From: Planctomycetota bacterium
Lineage (GTDB): Bacteria; Planctomycetota; Planctomycetia; Pirellulales; Pirellulaceae
NCBI GenBank assembly: GCA_026692885.1
Contig: JAPLNJ010001202.1
Location: 1 to 13,751 of the forward strand
DNA length: 13,751 nucleotides
Direction: 5' to 3'
The notes under the pieces are model-generated. The model was not told the DNA's origin and ran no database searches. It saw nothing but the letters and a program-made list of their open reading frames with translations. Each line of letters starts with the position of its first letter. Within the stretch, counting starts at the first letter, position 1. Positions 1-5,991 of this stretch are shown here, one piece after another. Position numbers and translations under genes: made by a program.

Positions 1-40
1 ATTGGGCTTGGGCGGTGGAAGAATCATGGCTCGATCATGT

Positions 41-70
41 AAAAATGGCAGGTTCAGAAAGAACCTGCCA
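41..70 (-). terminator. Intrinsic terminator of the lysine-rich small gene
   Basis: A perfect 10-bp inverted repeat (46-55 with 61-70) encloses a 5-nt loop. Read on the minus strand, the stem is followed directly by TTTTT (45-41). This is the classical rho-independent arrangement. It lies about 110 nt downstream of the stop of the gene at 181-282 and is oriented to end that transcript. On the plus strand there is no T-tract after the stem, so it is one-directional. Confidence 0.78.
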
Positions 71-119
71 TGAGCTAGCAAAATCTGTGCCGATCCTGAC
101 GCCTTTGCTGAAAAATTCT

Positions 120-140
120 AAAGTAAGTGGCATTGGGCGC
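120..140 (+). repeat. Short dispersed repeat, copy R1
   Basis: The 20-mer beginning AAAGTAAGTGGCATTGGGCG recurs at 751-770 with 2 mismatches and, inverted, at 511-530. This copy sits in the presumed 3' untranslated part of the lysine-rich small gene. No coding role is visible. It is probably a relic of a dispersed repeat. Confidence 0.5.
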
Positions 141-180
141 TGGCTGCCGGCAAGACGCTCACGACCCAAGCCACCTGCAC

Positions 181-282
181 TTAGCGCTTCTTGTCCGCGG
201 CCTTGGTCTCCGGCTTCTTGTCGCCCTTCTTCACTTTCTTGTTCTTCTTGTCGTTCTTTTGGCTGTTGTTGCCCTTACCCAT
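181..282 (-). CDS. Small lysine-rich basic protein (33 aa)
   Basis: The gene encodes a 33-residue, extremely basic, low-complexity peptide beginning MGKGNNSQKNDKKNKK and ending KAADKKR. It has no hydrophobic segment and no cysteine. The start at 282 was chosen because AAGGAA lies about 8 nt upstream, while the longer frame starting at 420 has no such site and would run through the promoter. The gene is flanked by an extended -10 promoter (379-408) and a strong intrinsic terminator (41-70), so it looks like a complete independent transcription unit. The MGKGNNSQK-type start followed by Lys runs resembles small Lys-rich hypothetical proteins seen in diverse bacteria, but I cannot name the family with certainty. 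Nucleic acid or ribosome binding is an inference from charge only. Confidence 0.68.
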   Translation of the reverse strand: MGKGNNSQKNDKKNKKVKKGDKKPETKAADKKR

Positions 283-378
283 TGTTCGTTCCTTTTCCCA
301 GAGATTGCTGAACCGGCCTAAGTCGCGTGGCACGAAAGTGCTGAGTGGAGGCAGACATCCGCGCTCCGTTGGGCTGCA

Positions 379-408
379 AATATACCACACAGTGACGCCG
401 GGAAACAA
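379..408 (-). promoter_or_regulatory. Promoter of the lysine-rich small gene
   Basis: On the minus strand TTGTTT (408-403) and TATATT (384-379) are separated by 18 bp. A TGG immediately before the -10 makes it an extended -10 element. Predicted transcription would start near 372, giving a leader of about 90 nt before the start codon at 282. No transcript evidence exists here. Confidence 0.5.
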
Positions 409-510
409 TGGCCTCAGCAACCCGTTTCAGACGTTCAAACTCGCCCCGACCAAGTGCCGAGCGTCACCAAGATGATGTCCGCGACCAGACTGCTGCTCGT
501 CGGTGCCCGC

Positions 511-530
511 CGCCCAAGGCCACTTACATT
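511..530 (-). repeat. Short dispersed repeat, copy R2
   Basis: Read on the minus strand, this 20-mer (AATGTAAGTGGCCTTGGGCG) matches R1 and R3 in its TAAGTGGC-TT-GGCG core. Its orientation is opposite to R1, so R1 and R2 point towards each other around the lysine-rich small gene. Confidence 0.45.
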
Positions 531-542
531 GAGCGGAACGGC

Positions 543-574
543 GCTAGTGCGTCGTCAAGGCTTAATCTTGGAGT
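543..574 (+). repeat. 32-bp dispersed repeat (copy 1)
   Basis: The sequence starting GCTAGTGCGTCGTCAAGG matches 11129-11160 in about 27 of 32 positions, in the same orientation, more than 10 kb away. Both copies are in non-coding DNA. Function is unknown; it may be the end of a degraded mobile element. Confidence 0.55.
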
Positions 575-749
575 GACCGATGCGGTGGCGCAAGCTTCCA
601 GCTCGCGTTTGACGCGATGAATCGAAAGGCAAGCAGGATGCTTACCCCACTTTTAGCAGTGAAGACTCGCACGCCGCCGGTGAAGACAGGCCGCGTCTTC
701 TCGCCCAAGAACCTGCGGCTAGCGCTTTGCGGCTCACTATGTCCGGGTG

Positions 750-770
750 CAAAGTAAGTGGCCTTAGGCG
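750..770 (+). repeat. Short dispersed repeat, copy R3
   Basis: AAAGTAAGTGGCCTTAGGCG (751-770) differs from R1 at 2 of 20 positions. It ends 8 bp from the stop codon of the permease gene, so it lies immediately downstream of that gene. Confidence 0.5.
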
Positions 771-778
771 CCTGTCCG

Positions 779-1912
779 TCAGCGCCATAGCGACTGGGCA
801 ATCACGCGGGCGGCGGGGACGAAAATCAACAGCGGACACCAGGCCGCCAGCGCCGGAGGCAGCAAGTAGTTACTTCCCAGGGTCTGGCAGGCCAGCACGA
901 CCACAAAGAAGATCGCGACGACCAGCGCGCACAAGCCGATTGCGACAAAGACGTTGCGGTTCTCCCGGGAAATTACCAGCGGCAGGCCCAGGAAGAACAA
1001 GGTCATGTCCAAGAACGGCTGCAAGAACCGGGCGTGGACCGTGACGCGGACGTCGGCTCCGTAGTCTAAACTCGGATTGCGCAACCCCGCCAGCAACTCG
1101 CGAGTGGGCGAGAACTGACGCCAATCGTTGCCTTCCGACAACTGCTCGAACAAGACATCGCTGACGACGAAACATTGATCCGGTTCGAGCCAAGCCGTGT
1201 CTTGCCGGGTGAGGAGGATGGGGACTGCTTTGACATAGACCGAGGGAATGTCCGCGATGCGCTCGGGTTGCCGCACACCCGCCATCAGGTATCCGCCGGG
1301 CCGGTCGCCGACAGGCGGACGGTAGTAGGCATTTTCTGCAACCAATTGGCTCCCGAAACGTCCCAGGCCGCGCGGCAAGCGAAACTGGGGATGCCCAATT
1401 CGCCGTTCGGCAGCAATCGTGTAGCGGCCCGCGATCAGGATGTCCGTACGATTATCGTAACGCGGGTTCAATTCCTGCTCGTTGTCACCGCGCCAGTCTT
1501 TTGCGTTCCGCAGCAACCGCTCGCGATAGGCGGGGATCAGACTCTCGCGGCACACTGCCGCGAACAGGCTGACCGCGATGGCCCCGATAATCAACGAACG
1601 CACGACCCGGATCTTGGGAATCCCCGCAGCCATCAAGGCGGCCAGTTCGTTGCTTCGCTGCAGCGACGAAATGGCAAATGTGGCAGCCACCAGGGCCATT
1701 AACGGGCTGGTACGATCGAAGAAGGTCAGAGCCCGCGGGCCGTAGTACGCACACAATAACGCTGGCCAACTGCCGTCCCGGTCCACAATCCTCTGGAACT
1801 TGTCCAGGTTGCTGAACAAGTCGATGATGATGAACAACCCGGTCAGGCTCAAGAAGCAGCCGATCAGCACCTTGAGATACAGCCGCAGGACATACCGGTC
1901 GATAATCAGCAT
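779..1912 (-). CDS. LptF/LptG (YjgP/YjgQ) family permease
   Basis: The 377-residue inner-membrane protein has the layout of the LptF/LptG transmembrane subunits, which with the LptB ATPase extract lipopolysaccharide from the inner membrane and pass it to the periplasmic bridge. Three membrane segments lie near residues 13-33, 62-84 and 103-121. A long soluble periplasmic part follows, then three more segments near 296-314, 321-345 and 349-372. The segment around residues 86-99 (RSNELAALMAAGIP) is the family's characteristic cytoplasmic coupling motif. Length fits the usual 350-400 residues. I cannot tell LptF from LptG, and the second permease is not in the window. The start at 1912 lies 30 bp after the metK stop, so co-transcription with metK is likely; the ribosome site (GACGGA) is weak, which suits translation from a shared message. 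Confidence 0.85.
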   Translation of the reverse strand: MLIIDRYVLRLYLKVLIGCFLSLTGLFIIIDLFSNLDKFQRIVDRDGSWPALLCAYYGPRALTFFDRTSPLMALVAATFAISSLQRSNELAALMAAGIPKIRVVRSLIIGAIAVSLFAAVCRESLIPAYRERLLRNAKDWRGDNEQELNPRYDNRTDILIAGRYTIAAERRIGHPQFRLPRGLGRFGSQLVAENAYYRPPVGDRPGGYLMAGVRQPERIADIPSVYVKAVPILLTRQDTAWLEPDQCFVVSDVLFEQLSEGNDWRQFSPTRELLAGLRNPSLDYGADVRVTVHARFLQPFLDMTLFFLGLPLVISRENRNVFVAIGLCALVVAIFFVVVLACQTLGSNYLLPPALAAWCPLLIFVPAARVIAQSLWR

Positions 1913-1942
1913 GGAACATCCGTCTAGCGGCGGTCGCTGTGG

Positions 1943-3109
1943 TCATCGCAGGGCTTCGGCCAGTTCCTCAATCCGGTTGGTCTTTTCCCAGGTGAAGTCC
2001 GGTTCCTCGCGCCCAAAGTGTCCACCCGCAGCGGTCTTGCGATAGATCGGCCGACGGAGGTTCAAGTACTGGATGATGCCGCCCGGCGAGAGCGGGAACA
2101 ACTGTCGGACAAGATCGCAAATCCGCTCATCGGCCACTTTGCCGGTGCCTTGTGTGTCGATGTATACGCTCACGGGGTCACTGATCCCGATGGCATACGC
2201 CAGCTGGACCTCGCAACGTTCCGCCAATCCGGCGGCGACGATGTTCTTGGCTACGTGCCGAGCCATGTAGGCCGCGCTGCGGTCGACCTTCGTCGGGTCC
2301 TTGCCGCTGAAAGCGCCGCCGCCGTGACGTCCCCAGCCGCCGTACGTGTCGACGATGATCTTGCGCCCGGTCAGGCCGCAATCGCCATGGGGGCCGCCCA
2401 CCACGAAACGCCCCGTGGGGTTGATGTGGTACGTGATCTTGCCCTTCAGCAGGTCGGCAGGCAACAACGGTTTGACGATTTGCTCCACCACGAACTCGCG
2501 AATCGCCGCCTGAGAAACGGCCGGCGAATGTTGGGTCGACACGACCACCGTGTCGATCCGTACGGGCCTATGTCCGTCGTACTCGATGGTCACCTGACTC
2601 TTGCTGTCGGGACGGATCCAGTCGGCTTCTCGGTTGAACCGGGCCTGCGTCAAACGGTTGAGAATTCGGTGGGCCAAGGCAATCGGCATCGGCATCTTTT
2701 CGGGGGTATCGTCGCAGGCAAAGCCGAACATCAGGCCTTGATCGCCGGCCCCGATGTCTTTGCCGGCCGTGCTGTTCTCATTGACCCCCAGCGCGATGTC
2801 CGGACTCTGTTTATCCAGCGACACCATGACCGCACAGGTGTCGGCGTTGATGCCCCACTCGTCGTCCACATAGCCGACGTCGCGGATTACGTCCCGGACG
2901 ACCTTCGCGTAATCTGCGACGGCCTTGGTGGTGATTTCGCCCGCGATAATCGCGATGCCCGTGGTCACCATCGTCTCGCACGCCACCCGGCTGTAAGGAT
3001 CCTGCGCGAACAACGCGTCCAAAACGCCGTCCGAGATCTGGTCCGCTAATTTGTCCGGATGACCCATACTGACAGACTCGCTGGTGAACAAGAACTTGCG
3101 TGACGACAT
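1943..3109 (-). CDS. metK: S-adenosylmethionine synthetase
   Basis: This enzyme makes S-adenosylmethionine from methionine and ATP, releasing phosphate and diphosphate; it acts in the cytoplasm as a tetramer. Family signatures are all present: [12 protein letters not shown] at residues 16-27 (His17, Asp19, Lys20 around ATP and metal), GAGDQG at 120-125, and the glycine-rich GGGAFSGKD at 263-271. The 388 residues match the usual 380-400. The start at 3109 is supported by AAAGGAG about 8 nt upstream. It is the first gene of a probable operon with the permease gene 30 bp downstream. A candidate promoter lies at 3264-3293, giving a leader of about 150 nt. I see no recognisable SAM riboswitch in that leader. 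The cobalamin radical SAM enzyme elsewhere in the window consumes this product, but there is no evidence of a direct link. Confidence 0.98.
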   Translation of the reverse strand: MSSRKFLFTSESVSMGHPDKLADQISDGVLDALFAQDPYSRVACETMVTTGIAIIAGEITTKAVADYAKVVRDVIRDVGYVDDEWGINADTCAVMVSLDKQSPDIALGVNENSTAGKDIGAGDQGLMFGFACDDTPEKMPMPIALAHRILNRLTQARFNREADWIRPDSKSQVTIEYDGHRPVRIDTVVVSTQHSPAVSQAAIREFVVEQIVKPLLPADLLKGKITYHINPTGRFVVGGPHGDCGLTGRKIIVDTYGGWGRHGGGAFSGKDPTKVDRSAAYMARHVAKNIVAAGLAERCEVQLAYAIGISDPVSVYIDTQGTGKVADERICDLVRQLFPLSPGGIIQYLNLRRPIYRKTAAGGHFGREEPDFTWEKTNRIEELAEALR

Positions 3110-3263
3110 AGTGGTGCTCCTTTGGGTGTTTCAGGCCAGCCGCGACTCTATCGCCGAGCGTCCTGAGGATACGAAAACAGTTCCATCCCGGTGCGCCCGA
3201 GTCTCACACTGGAGACAGGCGTCTGGGTATTTGTTCTGGCAAGCACAGTTCGTGGAAGGAAGG

Positions 3264-3293
3264 ATTATAGGCGGGTCTGGGCCTGGTGGGCAA
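3264..3293 (-). promoter_or_regulatory. Candidate metK promoter
   Basis: On the minus strand TTGCCC (3293-3288) and a consensus TATAAT (3269-3264) are separated by 18 bp. Transcription would start near 3257, about 148 nt before the metK start codon. The perfect -10 hexamer in GC-rich DNA is the main support. Confidence 0.5.
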
Positions 3294-3452
3294 CCTCAGC
3301 TGCCGATATCAGCCAGTCGGAACGAGGCGGGGAAGAATCTCTTAGGTTCTTCGTGCGGGTTTCAGCCGGCGGCGGGAGAATACGTTAGGGGTCGTGAGTA
3401 GGATGCATCGAGTCAGCGATTTGCCTGGTATGCTGCCTGCGGGCAGCTTTGT
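3294..3452. other. Intergenic DNA upstream of the metK promoter
   Basis: No gene is supported. The only visible structure is a small hairpin, GCTGCC (3432-3437) with GGCAGC (3442-3447), followed by TTT. It could be a weak plus-strand terminator, but no plus-strand gene precedes it. Confidence 0.4.
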
Positions 3453-3504
3453 CGTAGAACGGATTTCAATCCGTTTAGTGAAACGGAATAGATTCCGCTC
3501 TACG
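3453..3504. repeat. 52-bp double-hairpin palindromic repeat
   Basis: An outer stem CGTAGA (3453-3458) / TCTACG (3499-3504) encloses two further palindromes, ACGGATT-TC-AATCCGT (3459-3474) and CGGAAT-AGA-TTCCG (3484-3497). The whole could fold as a cloverleaf-like structure. This looks like an extragenic palindromic repeat. Its right end abuts the target duplication of the neighbouring element, copy A. Confidence 0.6.
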
Positions 3505-3511
3505 AAGGGAC

Positions 3512-3671
3512 GGCCTTGATCGGAAGGTTGCGAAATGCTGTCAGGACTAGCGCCGCAACGGGTTGCTGGTGGCTGAGCCTAAGCGAAGCCCCAGTTTACG
3601 GTTGCTGGGGCTTCGCCTAGGCTCAGCCGCCAGCCACCCTGCTAGTATTTCGCAACGTTCCGATCAAGGCC
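3512..3671. mobile_element. Palindromic MITE-like element, copy A (160 bp)
   Basis: The termini are inverted repeats: GGCCTTGATCGGAAGGTTGC at the left, and at the right, reversed, the same with one change, extending about 26 bp. Inside is a second, longer palindrome: GGTGGCTGAGCC-GCGAAGCCCCAG faces CTGGGGCTTCGC-GGCTCAGCC. It is flanked by direct repeats GAAGGGAC (3504-3511 and 3672-3679; 9 bp if the shared C is counted), as expected for a target duplication. It contains no gene. Arm sequence suggests inverted orientation relative to copies B (7838-8030) and C (11243-11414). The mobilising transposase is not in the window. Confidence 0.82.
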
Positions 3672-3735
3672 GAAGGGACAAACCTGGCCGCGGGCAGTAT
3701 ACCCTACGTGAACGCCGAACCCCGCGAATCGTCGC

Positions 3736-3960
3736 TCAGTTCGTCGAGTAGGTGTGGTCCTGGAGATTGCTTTCTTCGTACCCGAGGTCGGACAAGTAGA
3801 TCAGCGGAGCGATCCACTGTTCCATCCGGTCGGCCGCGTCGACGGACCAACCCGCCCGCATACGGTGCGTGCGTTCACTCCAGTCGGCACGAATCATCCG
3901 CGTTCTCGTTTCGATCTCCTGCGGGGTCGGATCGATGGTTTTGGGGCCTCGCCTAGCCAT
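3736..3960 (-). CDS. Small conserved-looking hypothetical protein (74 aa)
   Basis: The product is a soluble, charged 74-residue protein starting MARRGPKTIDPTPQEIETR, with a central Arg/Trp-rich part (residues about 26-38: DWSERTHRMRAGW). There is no signal peptide, membrane segment or cysteine pair. The start at 3960 has a good ribosome site, GAGGAGA, about 8-9 nt upstream, which is the best evidence that it is real. The pattern PTPQEI-x-R-x-x-x-IRADWSERTHRMRAGW resembles short hypothetical proteins I associate with planctomycetes, but I cannot assign a family or function. It stands alone: copy A of the palindromic element lies downstream (3512-3671), and a small hairpin (TCGGCT-TTC-AGCCGA, 3993-4007) lies upstream in its leader or promoter region. 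Confidence 0.62.
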   Translation of the reverse strand: MARRGPKTIDPTPQEIETRTRMIRADWSERTHRMRAGWSVDAADRMEQWIAPLIYLSDLGYEESNLQDHTYSTN

Positions 3961-4407
3961 GGAAGTGTCTCCTCTCGTTGTTCACCGTGCCATCGGCTTT
4001 CAGCCGACAGCAGGAAAGACTAGAAGTCGTGACAAGAGAAGTGACGCCGAAGCGGTGGCATGTGCCCAATCTCACCTCGGCTCACTCTGGGAGTAGAATG
4101 CTAAGCACGCGGCGAGCCAAAATCGAATAAAACCTGAGACTATTTGTAAGTCGTTTCCAAAGAACGGTTTATATGGATTGTATGACACTGACACTAGTAT
4201 GGATTTCCGAGCGGCGCCCCGTACTGTATCATTGCGATACAAAGCGACCAGGAATCGCTGTATTATTCTGCGGCACTTGTGCAGATTTGCAGCTTTCCGA
4301 ATTAGGGTCGCCCCGTTGGGGCTTCGTGGGCCGTGGAGTGACCGTCCCCCAGGCCGGTGGCTTGAGCTGGCGTAGGGCTGCCATGTTGTGGTCAAAGGCC
4401 CCCGATC
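3961..4407. other. Intergenic region with several small hairpins, no supported gene
   Basis: This stretch is AT-richer around 4100-4200 than its neighbours. Visible structures are hairpins at 3993-4007 (TCGGCT/AGCCGA), 4225-4241 (TGTATC/GATACA) and 4310-4322 (GCCCC/GGGGC). None has a clear T-tract. The open frames across it lack ribosome sites and convincing protein composition. Confidence 0.45.
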
Positions 4408-4431
4408 CCGTGAACAGATATCTGTTCACGG
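4408..4431. promoter_or_regulatory. Perfect 24-bp palindrome, possible operator
   Basis: Every base from 4408 to 4431 pairs with its mirror; the centre is TGAACAGATATCTGTTCA. It lies about 60 bp upstream of the extended -10 element of the toxin-antitoxin pair. A second inverted repeat, GCAGTG (4448-4453) / CACTGC (4461-4466), lies between it and the promoter. The GAACA-N6-TGTTC halves are compatible with a dimeric repressor site, but it could also be an extragenic repeat. Confidence 0.45.
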
Positions 4432-4490
4432 TCGCGAAGAGGAGCAAGCAGTGCACGACCCACTGCCGCTGGCCGTACTGACCGCCCGAC

Positions 4491-4499
4491 TGGTACAAT
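4491..4499 (+). promoter_or_regulatory. Extended -10 promoter of the toxin-antitoxin pair
   Basis: TGGTACAAT fits the extended -10 pattern TGnTAnnnT. No good -35 hexamer is visible 16-18 bp upstream, which is tolerated for extended -10 promoters. Transcription would begin about 48 nt before the antitoxin start at 4554. Confidence 0.45.
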
Positions 4500-4553
4500 G
4501 AGACTAAATGGGCCCGTTGAAGTCCCCGCTCGACACAAAAGGAGATCTTGCCG

Positions 4554-4820
4554 ATGATTTTCGGCACTGCGACGGAACTCGAACAGTTCCATCAGTTCGT
4601 CGGCCGTCAACTCAAGAACGGTGGGTTCGACACGTCGCCTGAGGAATGCCTCGATTCGTGGCGTGCTGAGCACCCGTCGCCCGATGACTTTGCCGCCAGC
4701 GTAGCTGCGATCACGATCGCACTGGCGGAGTCCGCACGCGGTGAAGGCCGACCGGCAGCCGAAGTTATTACGGCGTTGCGGGCCGAATTCAAGATTTCCG
4801 CCGTGGGCACTGACGAATGA
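4554..4820 (+). CDS. Putative type II antitoxin (88 aa)
   Basis: The product is an acidic, probably helical 88-residue protein with central features EECLDSWRAEHPSPDDF and VAAITIALAESARGEGRP. Similar short proteins with a W-R-x-x-HP-x-P core occur next to RelE/ParE toxins; the role is inferred mainly from that position. The ATG at 4554 was chosen over the TTG at 4548 because AAAAGGAG (4537-4544) is then spaced about 9 nt away, whereas TTG would be only 3 nt away. Its stop overlaps the toxin start by 4 bp (ATGA), the usual translational coupling of such pairs. No classical ribbon-helix-helix or HTH motif is obvious, so whether it binds its own promoter, or the palindrome upstream, is open. Confidence 0.72.
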   Translation: MIFGTATELEQFHQFVGRQLKNGGFDTSPEECLDSWRAEHPSPDDFAASVAAITIALAESARGEGRPAAEVITALRAEFKISAVGTDE

Positions 4821-5146
4821 CCTACCACGTCGCCGTTCTGCCGACAGCTCAACGCGATTTGCGGCGGATTTTACGCTGGGTTGCGGAACGTTCCCCACGG
4901 GGTGCCGCCCGTCTGCTGGCAGCATTTGAGAACCGACTGCACGAACTCGGCGAAAGACCTGCGAGTTTTGGACTGGCCCCGGAGAGTGCGCACATGGTCC
5001 GGGAGATTCGCGAGTTCTTCTTCAAGACACCCCGCGGCCGTCGATACCGCGGGGTGTTCCATGTGGTCGGCCAAACCGTAGAGATTCTTCACGTCCGAGG
5101 CCCCGGCCAGGACTTTCTAGCACAGGATGAATTAGGTCAACGCTAG
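4817..5146 (+). CDS. RelE/ParE superfamily toxin (109 aa)
   Basis: This small basic protein has the pattern of the RelE/ParE fold: an N-terminal strand (YHVAVLPTAQRDL), helices with RRILRWVAERSPRGAARLLAAF and a Leu-rich second helix, then C-terminal strands IREFFFKTPRGRRYRGVFHV and VEILHVRGPGQD. The Arg-rich strand and final VRG-QD segment are typical of ParE-like members in this superfamily. RelE members cleave mRNA at the ribosome, and ParE members poison DNA gyrase; sequence alone does not tell which applies. Length (about 100 residues) is normal. It overlaps the antitoxin gene by 4 bp and has no ribosome site of its own, so its translation depends on the upstream gene. It looks intact. 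It converges with the lipoprotein gene, with only 46 bp between their stops. Confidence 0.85.
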   Translation: MTYHVAVLPTAQRDLRRILRWVAERSPRGAARLLAAFENRLHELGERPASFGLAPESAHMVREIREFFFKTPRGRRYRGVFHVVGQTVEILHVRGPGQDFLAQDELGQR

Positions 5147-5192
5147 ATTCACATCGCCAGCGGCTACCCGCTTCCGTCGTGCGAAGCATGAC

Positions 5193-5564
5193 CTATTTCT
5201 CGGCAGCGGGGTTCAGCTTCGTCAGGTACTTATCGGGGTCCTTCTGCAACTCCTCCTCGCAGCCGTCACAGCAGAGAAAGACGGTTTGCCCCTTGACCTG
5301 CACCTTGTAGGGCTTGCCCATCGTGCCCAACGGCTTGTCCGTGACCGGACACACGCGCTGCTTCTCCGCGGCGGCGCGATCCGCTTCGGAAAGTGCGGCA
5401 AGAGCTTCCTGAGTACTGTTGTCCGGAGACATCGTCTTGGTCTGACTACCAGCGGCCGGCGCTGGCTTTGGCGAGCCGGAATTGCCGGCGGGGGTGCATC
5501 CAACGACGATCACCACCACCGCCGAAACGGCGAATCGGGAAATGCCTGAGTAAAACCGAAACAT
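5193..5564 (-). CDS. Cys-rich (YHS-like) putative metal-binding lipoprotein
   Basis: The 123-residue product begins with a lipoprotein signal: hydrophobic VSAVVVIVVG followed by Cys23, the probable lipidated residue. A Pro/Ser/Gly/Ala-rich linker leads to a C-terminal domain with CPVTDKPLGTMGKP (Cys72) and TVFLCCDGCEEEL (Cys98, Cys99, Cys102), then DPDKYLTKL. This spacing resembles YHS/TRASH-like domains found in heavy-metal handling proteins; a metal-binding role at the cell envelope is inferred, and the metal is unknown. The start at 5564 has AAGGAG about 8-9 nt upstream; the longer frame to 5663 has no such site and would invade the Rieske gene. It lies 20 bp behind the Rieske gene on the same strand, so the two are probably co-transcribed. 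Confidence 0.82.
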   Translation of the reverse strand: MFRFYSGISRFAVSAVVVIVVGCTPAGNSGSPKPAPAAGSQTKTMSPDNSTQEALAALSEADRAAAEKQRVCPVTDKPLGTMGKPYKVQVKGQTVFLCCDGCEEELQKDPDKYLTKLNPAAEK

Positions 5565-5584
5565 CTTGCGACTCCTTGTCGGCC

Positions 5585-5890
5585 TTAGATTCGGACTTGG
5601 ATCTCGTCCCCTTCGACGCGAACTTCGTAGCTGTCGGTCTTGATGCAAGGGTTGTCGCACCAAGTGCCGTCCGTCACACGGTATCGCCAGGCATGCCAGG
5701 GACAGGCCACCACTCCGTCTTCCACCAGCCCGTCAGCTAGTGAGGCGCCCATGTGGGGGCAAAGGTCGTTGATGGCGTAGTAGCGACCGGCCAGATTGAA
5801 GACCGCGACCAACTTTTCGCCGACAACGCAGGTCTTGCCTTGGCCGACGGGAATTTCGCCGAGTTTGGCCACTATTGTGAATTCGGACAT
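5585..5890 (-). CDS. Rieske [2Fe-2S] ferredoxin-like protein (101 aa)
   Basis: This is a single-domain Rieske protein of 101 residues. The iron-sulfur cluster ligands are visible: Cys44-Pro-His46 (DLCPHMGASLADG) and Cys63-x-x-His66 (VACPWHAWRY). Length and pattern match the small soluble ferredoxin components of dioxygenase-type systems and NirD-like proteins, which transfer single electrons to partner enzymes. No signal peptide or membrane anchor is present, so it is cytoplasmic and not the cytochrome bc-type. The start at 5890 gives the normal domain length; the longer frame to 5971 would extend into the divergent promoter region. No oxygenase or nitrite reductase gene is nearby, so its partner is unknown. 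It is the first gene of a probable two-gene unit with the lipoprotein. Confidence 0.92.
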   Translation of the reverse strand: MSEFTIVAKLGEIPVGQGKTCVVGEKLVAVFNLAGRYYAINDLCPHMGASLADGLVEDGVVACPWHAWRYRVTDGTWCDNPCIKTDSYEVRVEGDEIQVRI

Positions 5891-5944
5891 CGCTGCGCCC
5901 TGGAAAAATCCCTGCGGTTGTGAACAATTAGGCCCGACCGGGGA

Positions 5945-5974
5945 ATTGTAGCCTGCGGGCTTAGCGGACAACAG
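5945..5974 (-). promoter_or_regulatory. Candidate promoter of the Rieske-lipoprotein unit
   Basis: On the minus strand TACAAT (5950-5945) lies downstream of TTGTCC (5971-5966, 15 bp apart) or TGTTGT (5974-5969, 18 bp apart). It is in the 101-bp gap between divergent genes, about 55 bp before the Rieske start. Spacing is not ideal, so this is tentative. Confidence 0.35.
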
Positions 5975-5991
5975 TCGTCAAGGGAGCGAGC

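Larger units (their letters stand above)
409..778. other. Repeat-rich intergenic region without a supported gene
   Basis: No reading frame here has both a ribosome site and family-like protein sequence. The stretch holds repeat copies R2 (511-530) and R3 (750-770) and one copy of a 32-bp repeat shared with 11129-11160. It also holds a small hairpin (GAAGAC at 682-687 with GTCTTC at 695-700) that has no T-tract. It lies between the promoter of the lysine-rich small gene and the 3' end of the permease gene. Confidence 0.55.

Noticed and set aside
562..801. 79-codon minus-strand frame in the repeat-rich region
   Set aside because: It overlaps repeats and the end of the permease gene and has no start signal; it may be translated repeat sequence only.
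1175..1702. 175-codon plus-strand frame opposite the permease gene
   Set aside because: It is antisense to a clear LptF/LptG-type membrane protein; the composition is not convincing.
2018..3049. 343-codon plus-strand frame opposite metK
   Set aside because: It is the antisense shadow of a highly conserved metK gene and has no family-like features.
3432..3450. Hairpin GCTGCC/GGCAGC followed by TTT as an intrinsic terminator
   Set aside because: The T-tract is only three bases and no plus-strand gene lies upstream to be terminated.
4408..4431. Calling the 24-bp palindrome a LexA box
   Set aside because: The GAACA-N6-TGTTC spacing does not fit the common LexA consensus forms, and no SOS gene is adjacent.
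4072..4567. Minus- and plus-strand frames in the 4072-4567 gap
   Set aside because: No ribosome sites, mixed composition, and overlap with hairpins, the palindrome and the toxin-antitoxin promoter.
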